From positions 1-21,022 of IMG/VR virus record IMGVR_UViG_3300037502_002459: a stretch of DNA of 21,022 bases; one strand, given 5' to 3'. The position numbers and the translations under genes are program-made. Source of the DNA: a virus. Under the pieces are notes generated by a model. That model worked only from the letters and a program-made list of their open reading frames with translations. It ran no database searches and had not been told where the DNA came from. Shown here piece after piece: positions 15,346 through 21,022 of this stretch. Each line of letters starts with the position of its first letter. Positions within the stretch are counted from its first letter, which is position 1.

Positions 15346-15789
15346 TTAGGTGCGTGTGAATGAAGAAGCTAGCGCTTTGATGTTCTTTTGTTCTTCGGTG
15401 ACATCACCGGAACCAACATCATCACCAAGCGGGTCACCATGTTCTTCTGCCAGTGCCATCAATGCCGAATTGTTGGTTGCAGCGGCACTAACAGGGACGG
15501 AAGCAAGCATGGCTTTGGCTTCATCGACGCTAATTTTTGGGTTGCTGGCAAGCTGATGCGCTAAGGCTTCTCGCCCTTTCGCTTCTTCTAGGCCAATGAT
15601 GCCCATGCAGCGCTCACGTTCTTTCGTTGCTGGGTCCGTGGACTCATCACTTTGCGCACTGGCTTGAGGCTGTTCCGGAGTTGGTTGCTGTTCTTCAGCT
15701 CGGTTTTGTGGAGTCGCTGGAGCGGCAGCTTGCTGTTGGCCACCTTGCTCTCCCGTTGCGACTGGTTGTTGTTCTGCTTGCACCGTCAT
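15346..15789 (-). CDS. nested scaffold protein (lambda Nu3-like), internal start in protease gene
   Basis: ATG 15789 lies inside the gpC-type gene in the same frame, with GGGAG five bases before it, one of the better ribosome sites in the window. It would yield the last 147 residues: a Gln/Ala/Pro-rich linker, then a helical part (DPATKERERCMGIIGLEEAK through EAKAMLAS) and an acidic end. Lambda makes its scaffold Nu3 in exactly this way from the 3' part of gene C. The scaffold guides gpE assembly and is then removed. The start and nesting are seen; function is inferred from lambda. Confidence 0.7.
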   Translation of the reverse strand: MTVQAEQQPVATGEQGGQQQAAAPATPQNRAEEQQPTPEQPQASAQSDESTDPATKERERCMGIIGLEEAKGREALAHQLASNPKISVDEAKAMLASVPVSAAATNNSALMALAEEHGDPLGDDVGSGDVTEEQKNIKALASSFTRT

Positions 15790-16698
15790 AGCGGCTCCCA
15801 TATCAAAAGTGGTTTGTTTTTTCTTGAACTGTTCAGCCATGATCTGAACCGCATCAAGACCGTTTACGACTTCGTTAGCGAAGCCAACATCGACTGCGGA
15901 TTGGCCTTCATAGACCTGAGCCTCAGTCGATAGAATGGTTTGAATGTCGACGCCCATGTATTCGGCGGCTTTGCCTGCAAACATTTGGCGTGTGCTCTCT
16001 GCTTCGGCTTGCCATTTTTCTCGCACCTCTTTAGGCAGAGATTGGTAAGGGTTGCCATCGGCTTTATGGTCACCTGCCGTGACAAGGGTGATTTCGACAC
16101 CTTGCTGGTCGAGCATCTTCTCGATATTGGTGTGAGCCATGATCACGCCCACGGAACCTGCGACGCCTGTTTGGGTAATGAGGCGCCTTGAACACGCACT
16201 CGCAATCATTTGTCCGGCACTGCAGTGCATGTCGTAACCAAGGGACCAGATAGGCTTGATTTTTCGCATCTCTGCGATTTTGTCAGCTAAGTCAAAACAA
16301 CCTGCGACCATGCCGCCTGGGGTATCCATATCTAACAAAGCCCCCTTCACTTCTGGATCAGAAATGGCTTCTGTTAGGCGGTGCATGATGCCGTCATAAC
16401 CTGTCATGCCTGAGATGGGCTTTACGTAGCCATATTTGTGAACCAATGTGCCATCAATCGGAATGATGGCGATGCCATCGACAACCTGATAACTGCGGTC
16501 GCTACTTCGAGAACGAGAAAAGCCTGTGGCGACTTTTTTCATGTCATTCTCTCGGAGGACCTGCCCATCGGCATCCGTAAGCTGGACCACATTACCTAGA
16601 CGTTGGCTGAGCGCCGAGAAGAATACCCGAGCGTAACCAGCTTCTAAGGCGAGCGGCCTGTTGAAGGTATTGCTGATCAAATGTTGTAAGTTATTCAT
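15346..16698 (-). CDS. C: S49-family prohead protease (lambda gpC type)
   Basis: This 450-residue protein has an N-terminal SppA/S49 serine peptidase domain (about 60-300): LLDMDTPGGMVAG for the oxyanion region, Ser160 in HCSAGQMIAS as nucleophile, Lys212 in DHKADGNPY as general base, and VAGSVGVIMAH between them. The C-terminal third is the scaffold part. The protease matures the prohead after scaffold-driven assembly. The start is set at ATG 16698, overlapping the portal stop by eight bases (ATGAATAA); a GTG at 16710 is in frame but lacks a ribosome site. Both catalytic residues are present, so activity is expected. Confidence 0.93.
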   Translation of the reverse strand: MNNLQHLISNTFNRPLALEAGYARVFFSALSQRLGNVVQLTDADGQVLRENDMKKVATGFSRSRSSDRSYQVVDGIAIIPIDGTLVHKYGYVKPISGMTGYDGIMHRLTEAISDPEVKGALLDMDTPGGMVAGCFDLADKIAEMRKIKPIWSLGYDMHCSAGQMIASACSRRLITQTGVAGSVGVIMAHTNIEKMLDQQGVEITLVTAGDHKADGNPYQSLPKEVREKWQAEAESTRQMFAGKAAEYMGVDIQTILSTEAQVYEGQSAVDVGFANEVVNGLDAVQIMAEQFKKKQTTFDMGAAMTVQAEQQPVATGEQGGQQQAAAPATPQNRAEEQQPTPEQPQASAQSDESTDPATKERERCMGIIGLEEAKGREALAHQLASNPKISVDEAKAMLASVPVSAAATNNSALMALAEEHGDPLGDDVGSGDVTEEQKNIKALASSFTRT

Positions 16699-18250
16699 TT
16701 GGTGTCTCACTTGGGTTATCCGGTGCTAACGCTTGCAGCTTCATCCAGCTTGGTGGTGGTAAACCTTTCGTTTTGCGCTCTTCCATTTCTGCCAACTGTT
16801 GATCAAAGATTTCTTGATAGTCTTCACCGAGCAGAGCGAGCTCTTTCTCGTAAGTCGAAAGACCGGAGTCAATGCGAAGCACCGCTTCTTTGACTTCTTT
16901 CAATCCGTCAATGGCGAGTCGGCCAGAGCCAATCCAGTCACACTTGGTCCAGGCATTGCGGCGTTCATAGAAGTTAAATCGTGCTTTGCTTGGCAGTTTG
17001 ATATAGCCACGCAGGATCATTTCTTCGAACATCAATGCAAAGATTTGGTTGGCAAATCGGTTAGCAATGATTTTTCGTCGACCCATGAAATACCGCCATG
17101 AATCGTTGTGCGAAGCGCGAATGGTGCTATAAGACATTTGCGAGTAATTACGCGACAGCTGCGCGTAATCCACGCCTAATCCAGCGGCAACATAACGGAT
17201 AATCGACTGCTCTAAGGCTGCGAATCCGTTATCGGCGTTACCTGCGCTGTGCAGGTTGATTTTGTCACCAGGCATTAAGTGAGGCAGTTTGACGCCGTTA
17301 AACTTAACTTCGTTGCTGGCGTAGTAGTCGCCGTAGGCTAAGAGCATCTTTTCTATGCTGCCGTTTTGTTGGTTCGCACCGAAAAGGAATTCCATCGCCT
17401 GGTCGCTACCAAGTTCTGACTCGATACTTGCTGCATACATCGCATTGACAATCGCACGCTGCAGCGTGGTGTTCTGTAGGGTGTCGAGCATTTTCAATTG
17501 CTCTAAACACGATAAGAACTTATTTACGCCACGGCATTGGCCACCTTCTGATGGTTCGAAGATGTGCAAGAATCCCATTCGTCCCGAGCGCAGACGCTTC
17601 GGTACTTCTCGCCATGTTTTTGGCGAGCCAAAGTTATCGGCGCCTTCTTCAATGAAGTAGGAAGTGGCTTCTCCGTGACGGTTGAATCGCATCCCGCCAC
17701 GCTGATGGGGTTTGTCCATCATGTAGTTGGGGTTGTTCACCTTGCGAGGGGCGACCATGCGAATGCAGGTTGAAAAGTGAGAGTGGCGTCTGTCTATCCA
17801 TTCCGGCTTTGCCATGATTTCGCCAGTGTGAGCGTGGGTTTCTATACCCTCTCGCATCATCATGGTGAAGGTTCGACGACCTTCTGCATCAATAAAACAG
17901 TTTGGGTCTTCGGCTATATCACGAAAGATGGCTTCAACTTCGCGCACGAAACCTTTGTCTGGGTCGATGCCGAGCAACAGCCAGTTGGGTTTGTAACTGA
18001 GGCGAAACTCAGATCCAATAATGTGGTCTTTGTGTAGCTGGATGCCGTTCGAAGCAATGCCGTTATTGCGCGTAACATCATCTGTTCGGGCGTTGGCCTG
18101 TTTCATGACAGGCAAGAAAGCAGCATCTACCGATTTTGACGGAGGGTTCCAATCGCTCATTTGGCCACCAAACCCTGAACCGCCAGCTCTATACACCGCT
18201 TCTCTCAATGGTGTTTGACCATCTGCAGCCAGTAGTCCGGTGTTTATCAT
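16691..18250 (-). CDS. B: portal protein (lambda gpB type)
   Basis: This 519-residue protein matches the lambda-family portal (Phage_portal_2): DVTRNNGIASNGIQLHKDHIIGSEFRL near the N-terminus, GFLHIFEPSEGGQCRGVNKF in the middle, and GVDYAQLSRNYSQMSYSTIRAS as the most telling family block, followed by helices towards the C-terminus. It forms the dodecameric ring at one capsid vertex through which terminase pumps DNA. It starts as TAATG on the gpW stop. Length is close to lambda gpB (533). Confidence 0.95.
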   Translation of the reverse strand: MINTGLLAADGQTPLREAVYRAGGSGFGGQMSDWNPPSKSVDAAFLPVMKQANARTDDVTRNNGIASNGIQLHKDHIIGSEFRLSYKPNWLLLGIDPDKGFVREVEAIFRDIAEDPNCFIDAEGRRTFTMMMREGIETHAHTGEIMAKPEWIDRRHSHFSTCIRMVAPRKVNNPNYMMDKPHQRGGMRFNRHGEATSYFIEEGADNFGSPKTWREVPKRLRSGRMGFLHIFEPSEGGQCRGVNKFLSCLEQLKMLDTLQNTTLQRAIVNAMYAASIESELGSDQAMEFLFGANQQNGSIEKMLLAYGDYYASNEVKFNGVKLPHLMPGDKINLHSAGNADNGFAALEQSIIRYVAAGLGVDYAQLSRNYSQMSYSTIRASHNDSWRYFMGRRKIIANRFANQIFALMFEEMILRGYIKLPSKARFNFYERRNAWTKCDWIGSGRLAIDGLKEVKEAVLRIDSGLSTYEKELALLGEDYQEIFDQQLAEMEERKTKGLPPPSWMKLQALAPDNPSETPNE

Positions 18251-18459
18251 TAGAATGAAACTCCTGCTGGGCGACGACGGCGAACTGAACTCGTTCCTAA
18301 CTGAGCACGTAAATCGTCAATGTAGGCGCGAAGCTCATGAATATTCGCTCGACTGTATTCGACTTTGCGGTCTCCTTTTTGTACGGATACCGCCATTTTT
18401 CCGGTCTGCAGGTTGTGATAAGCGGCTTCGGCTTGCTGCAGCATTTCTTGTAACGTCAT
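18250..18459 (-). CDS. W: head-tail joining protein (lambda gpW type)
   Basis: This 69-residue protein is close to lambda gpW (68 aa): MTLQEMLQQAEAAYHNLQTG at the start, VSVQKGDRKVEYSRA as the beta hairpin, IHELRAYIDDLRAQLG as the second helix and a basic RRRRPAG tail. It binds under the portal after packaging and forms the first connector ring. GGTGGA stands upstream of ATG 18459, three bases past the terminase stop. Confidence 0.95.
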   Translation of the reverse strand: MTLQEMLQQAEAAYHNLQTGKMAVSVQKGDRKVEYSRANIHELRAYIDDLRAQLGTSSVRRRRPAGVSF

Positions 18460-18462
18460 TTT

Positions 18463-20436
18463 CTATCCACCTTTCAATCGTGCGGCCAACTCAGCAATGC
18501 TGAGACCAGATGATTTTGGCTGTTCTTGTGCTTGCGGCTCTTCCAGTTCTAAGCCGAACTTTTGAATGAGAATGTTTAAAGCGGCATACGCATAAACCCA
18601 GCCGTCCAACGCTTCATCGTATGGGTGGTACTGTTTGTGCCATCGCCACACTTGTCGGCCTGATTTGTCGTGCTCTAATTTCTTGTTTGCTGAGCAGAGC
18701 TGCTTGAAGAACTCATCACCGGCTATGTCATCATCCAGTGGAAAATGAATACATCCTGGTACGGGTTCGTTGCCTTTTGGGGTTAAACACAAGCGGCTAT
18801 AAAGTCGTTGCTTGATGCCGTCGGTACCAAGCCTTGTGAGGTAAACTTTTTTGTTGTTCTTTTTGCGGGGGAAGTTTTGTATCGGCTTGCCGTATTGGTT
18901 TTCACCTTGAATTGGGATCACCCACATGACACCGTGCGTTCGGCTCATCTGGTAAACATCATCCGTTTTATGGCCCATGGCATCCCAACACCAAAGCTTA
19001 ACGTCCATGACTTCGCCATTGCGCTTTTTATAGGTTCGATACAGCGCCTTTCCTGCCGCATCTTTTAATACCTGGCTAGACAAATCACCGAGCAAAACGA
19101 TGTGCTCGACAAGCCAGCATTCTTCACCTGGCCCCCATGCCCAAACATAGATCTCAATGCGATCGTCCTGAGTATCAATACCTCCGGTTAGAACCACGGC
19201 CCTGTCTGGAACTGGGTTGCTCTTACGAACCTCTGCCCACCAGATTTCCCTGCGAGCTTTGAGTTGTTCCCAGTCTAGCTTGTCACCGTTCTCACCATCC
19301 CAAAGCTCACCAAGCGTTAGGTTGACGAACGTTTTTAGCTGGCTTGGATCGTCTTTCTTATTGAGAAAATCACGGACAATACCTCGCCAACCTGCGCTTA
19401 ATTTGGTGTTGTAGCCTGACCAAATGTGAATGCCGACGCTGCTTGGTGTGGGTGCGGGGTTGTCGTCAATGTCGAAGAACTCATGGCCATCACGTGTCCA
19501 TGTTCCGTCTTCTGCGATCCAACGTCCTGCCAGCTCCATTTTGTAAAGGTGCTTGTAGTAAATAGGCTCGTCACACTTTGCGCAGCTGTAATAGACGGTT
19601 TTCGATTTCTTCTCGATGCTTGGCTGAGTGTTGTCCCACTTAAAGCCGTGTTTGTCTTCTTTGCTGCCCCACTCCAAAACCTGTTCAGTTCCACAATGTG
19701 GACATGGGAGATAGAAGCGAAAGGTCAGCTCCATCTTTTTCATCAGGCGTTCTACGTGAGACTCGCCTGTATTCGTCGGTGTGGTTCCCCACCTTGCCAT
19801 TGGGAAGGCAGAACCTTCCAAACGCATCCTGGCGAGGTCGATTGGGTTACCTTCTTTGCCCACCTCCCAGTCCCAGCCGTCTATCTCATCACCGAACAAT
19901 GCGCCTTTAGTCAGAGCGCGCATATTTCGCGGTGTGGATGTACCGAGAACGTGCAGCGACCAACCTGTTCCCTGTTTGTAGGAGACGGTGTTTCGGTGGT
20001 CCTTGGCGAATAAGGCTGGGAAGATTTGATGCATGATCGGCATTTCCTGCCAAGCTGCATCGATTTCAGTGACAGATATGTTTTTGGCATCGTTCTCTGT
20101 CGGCACGTAAATCACGGTGTTGGTTTTAAACTGAGCATGCAGACAAGAGTTGGCGGCAACGACCAGTTTTGACCATCCAACACGCGCCGACTTTTGCATA
20201 GTCAGCTCTGATATGGCGCGGTTACACATCATATTGAGTGGCACGACCTGCAGAGGCAGTGTTTCCCAAAAGCCTTCTTCCTGAGAGGAACCTGCTGCTA
20301 ACCGGAAATGCTTATTTGCCCATTCCGACCCCTTGATGGCGATTGTTCTCCTCATCCCCATCAAGCCACGACGGACTTTCGTCTGGATCGCTTTCAATGT
20401 AATCGGAGAGGTTTGGTTGAACATCGGCACACTCAT
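18463..20436 (-). CDS. A: terminase large subunit (lambda gpA type)
   Basis: This 657-residue protein packages DNA and cuts at cos. The ATPase has a Walker A-like QKSARVGWSK (81-90, as KSARVGYSK in lambda gpA) and an acidic Walker B end in ALFGDEID (D183, E184). Two CxxC pairs (C245/C248, C285/C288) look like a zinc site. The nuclease domain shows GGIDTQDDR (D421), CWDAMG (D485) and YDEALDGWVYA (D607, D611). All key residues are present. Residues about 15-30 (KAIQTKVRRGLMGM) resemble the gpA N-terminus that binds the small subunit, which supports a start at 20436 or at ATG 20424. The start overlaps the small subunit gene by about 113-125 bases, far more than in lambda. No strong ribosome site is seen, so translation is probably coupled. 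Confidence 0.95.
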   Translation of the reverse strand: MSVPMFNQTSPITLKAIQTKVRRGLMGMRRTIAIKGSEWANKHFRLAAGSSQEEGFWETLPLQVVPLNMMCNRAISELTMQKSARVGWSKLVVAANSCLHAQFKTNTVIYVPTENDAKNISVTEIDAAWQEMPIMHQIFPALFAKDHRNTVSYKQGTGWSLHVLGTSTPRNMRALTKGALFGDEIDGWDWEVGKEGNPIDLARMRLEGSAFPMARWGTTPTNTGESHVERLMKKMELTFRFYLPCPHCGTEQVLEWGSKEDKHGFKWDNTQPSIEKKSKTVYYSCAKCDEPIYYKHLYKMELAGRWIAEDGTWTRDGHEFFDIDDNPAPTPSSVGIHIWSGYNTKLSAGWRGIVRDFLNKKDDPSQLKTFVNLTLGELWDGENGDKLDWEQLKARREIWWAEVRKSNPVPDRAVVLTGGIDTQDDRIEIYVWAWGPGEECWLVEHIVLLGDLSSQVLKDAAGKALYRTYKKRNGEVMDVKLWCWDAMGHKTDDVYQMSRTHGVMWVIPIQGENQYGKPIQNFPRKKNNKKVYLTRLGTDGIKQRLYSRLCLTPKGNEPVPGCIHFPLDDDIAGDEFFKQLCSANKKLEHDKSGRQVWRWHKQYHPYDEALDGWVYAYAALNILIQKFGLELEEPQAQEQPKSSGLSIAELAARLKGG

Positions 20437-20914
20437 TTAATACAGCAGCAATCACGGCCTCTAACACTTCCACCGCTTCGGGTGGCATGTCTGGCCATGC
20501 GTTCTTTAGTTTGGGAAGGAGGGTGTCGAGGCGTGTACCTACTCTGGCGCATACCTGTTCTAAGGTATCAACGATGACGTCTATTGGTGCGTAACTCTTT
20601 TCAAACAACACGCGTTTGGCTTTTAGCATCGCCAACTTTTCGCGCCGTTCTTCTATCTTGAGATCACGTTCCAGTTTCGCGAACGTTTCCTCATCATCTT
20701 GCTCGGTTTCCGGTTTTGGAGTCCCGGACTTAGACCGCCTTAAATACGTAATATAAGCATGATTACACGCTAGCGGATCCATGCCACTTCGACCAATAGC
20801 AGCAGGCAGGAACCCTTCTTGCGTAAGGTTTCGGACCTGTCTAGATGAAATGCCAAGGAGCTTCGCTATATCCTCTTGCGTGTACTTCCTGCTGGGATTG
20901 AATAGTTCGCTCAT
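20312..20914 (-). CDS. Nu1: terminase small subunit (lambda gpNu1 type)
   Basis: This 200-residue protein recognises cos DNA and loads gpA. Residues 11-37 (YTQEDIAKLLGISSRQVRNL) form the winged helix-turn-helix of the Nu1 family; a charged coiled coil follows (ETFAKLERDLKIEERREKLAMLKAKRVLFEK), then a helical C-terminal part that meets gpA. ATG 20914 lies 68 bases from the predicted cosN. No good Shine-Dalgarno is seen at the usual distance; an out-of-frame ATG lies four bases upstream. It is the first gene of the late operon in this window. Confidence 0.92.
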   Translation of the reverse strand: MSELFNPSRKYTQEDIAKLLGISSRQVRNLTQEGFLPAAIGRSGMDPLACNHAYITYLRRSKSGTPKPETEQDDEETFAKLERDLKIEERREKLAMLKAKRVLFEKSYAPIDVIVDTLEQVCARVGTRLDTLLPKLKNAWPDMPPEAVEVLEAVIAAVLNECADVQPNLSDYIESDPDESPSWLDGDEENNRHQGVGMGK

Positions 20915-20925
20915 TCATGGTTTTT

Positions 20926-20966
20926 GACCGGAAACCGGAAACCTCCAAAATAAAAAAAAATTTTAA
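20926..20966 (-). other. putative cosB: terminase-binding repeats and A/T tract
   Basis: On the minus strand two head-to-tail TTTCCGG units (20941-20935 and 20934-20928) precede the small subunit gene, with an A/T-only tract at 20948-20964 between them and cosN. Lambda R sites for gpNu1 contain GTTTCC, and lambda has a bent segment bound by IHF in its cosB. The repeats are seen; binding is inferred. Confidence 0.55.
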
Positions 20967-20982
20967 CGAGAGCTTTTCTGCG

Positions 20983-20994
20983 AGGTCATGCCCC
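20983..20994 (-). other. predicted cosN (12-base cohesive end GGGGCATGACCT)
   Basis: The minus strand reads ACG-GGGGCATGACCT-CGC, which lines up base for base in length with lambda ACG-GGGCGGCGACCT-CGC, where terminase makes its staggered cuts. The middle has imperfect two-fold symmetry around CATG, as expected for a site nicked on both strands by a gpA dimer. It lies just upstream of the small terminase gene. Confidence 0.75.
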
Positions 20995-21007
20995 CGTGGT
21001 AACTCAG

Positions 21008-21022
21008 GATCCCCAGAAGGAC
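21008..21022 (-). other. possible cosQ, cut by the window end
   Basis: Upstream of cosN on the minus strand the window begins GTCCTTCTGGGGATCC, which resembles the lambda sequence GGGTCCTTTCCGGTGATCC that contains cosQ, the site needed to stop packaging. Only part of the region is visible. Confidence 0.45.

Noticed and set aside
16699-16710. Upstream GTG start for the protease gene.
   Set aside because: It has no ribosome site; ATG 16698 overlaps the portal stop in the usual coupled way.
19426-20013. Plus-strand open frame of 195 codons opposite the large terminase gene.
   Set aside because: It is a shadow of a strongly conserved gpA-type gene; its translation is rich in Cys/Trp/Val with no domain pattern. 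The same applies to the other plus-strand frames across the late operon.

Overview
This window is the left arm of a lambda-like temperate phage with a long non-contractile tail (siphovirus type), read backwards. From right to left it runs from a lambda-type cos site (about 20926-21022) through a complete set of packaging, head and tail genes, all on the minus strand, to a tail fibre/spike gene (ends 1434), a lipoprotein gene and a probable phage attachment region with the end of an integrase (2-211, plus strand). The host is probably a gammaproteobacterium. Moderate GC, an integron-integrase-like recombinase and tail sequences of a type I associate with marine Vibrio-like phages point towards Vibrionaceae, but this is inference and no host gene is present to prove it.

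Layout, in transcription order (minus strand): cos; Nu1-type small terminase (20312-20914); gpA-type large terminase (18463-20436); gpW joining protein; gpB-type portal; gpC-type S49 protease with a nested Nu3-like scaffold (start 15789); gpD decoration; gpE capsid; an intrinsic terminator (13866-13890); FI; FII; Z; U; V tail tube; G and T tail chaperones joined by a probable -1 frameshift at C CCA AAA (11046-11052); tape measure (803 aa); a distal tail protein; a DUF1833 protein; an NlpC/P60-type peptidase; a gpJ/TipJ-type host-specificity protein; a second terminator (4102-4127); an 884-aa tail fibre/spike with five 11-residue repeats and a pectate-lyase-like beta-helix; a 51-aa remnant-like ORF; a third terminator (1121-1155). 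Genes overlap by ATGA or TAATG or are a few bases apart, as in one late operon. The promoter for this operon lies outside the window, and the terminators inside it suggest read-through by a lambda Q-like antiterminator.

Head genes and the tail shaft follow lambda's order one to one (Nu1-A-W-B-C/Nu3-D-E-FI-FII-Z-U-V-G-T-H). The tail-tip block below the tape measure is of another type (no recognisable M, L or I), so the phage is a mosaic with a junction near 8295.

Left of the late operon are a monocistronic lipoprotein gene (543-908, probable lysogenic-conversion 'moron'), a non-coding stretch with three TGCCCCA boxes at exact 11-bp spacing, and the integrase C-terminus pointing at that stretch. 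In lambda, tail genes, attP and int lie in this order only in the unintegrated phage map. The window therefore looks like free phage DNA (or tandem prophages) rather than a simple integrated prophage, unless the integrase belongs to a neighbouring element. No tRNA, rRNA, CRISPR array, IS element or defence/toxin system was recognised.
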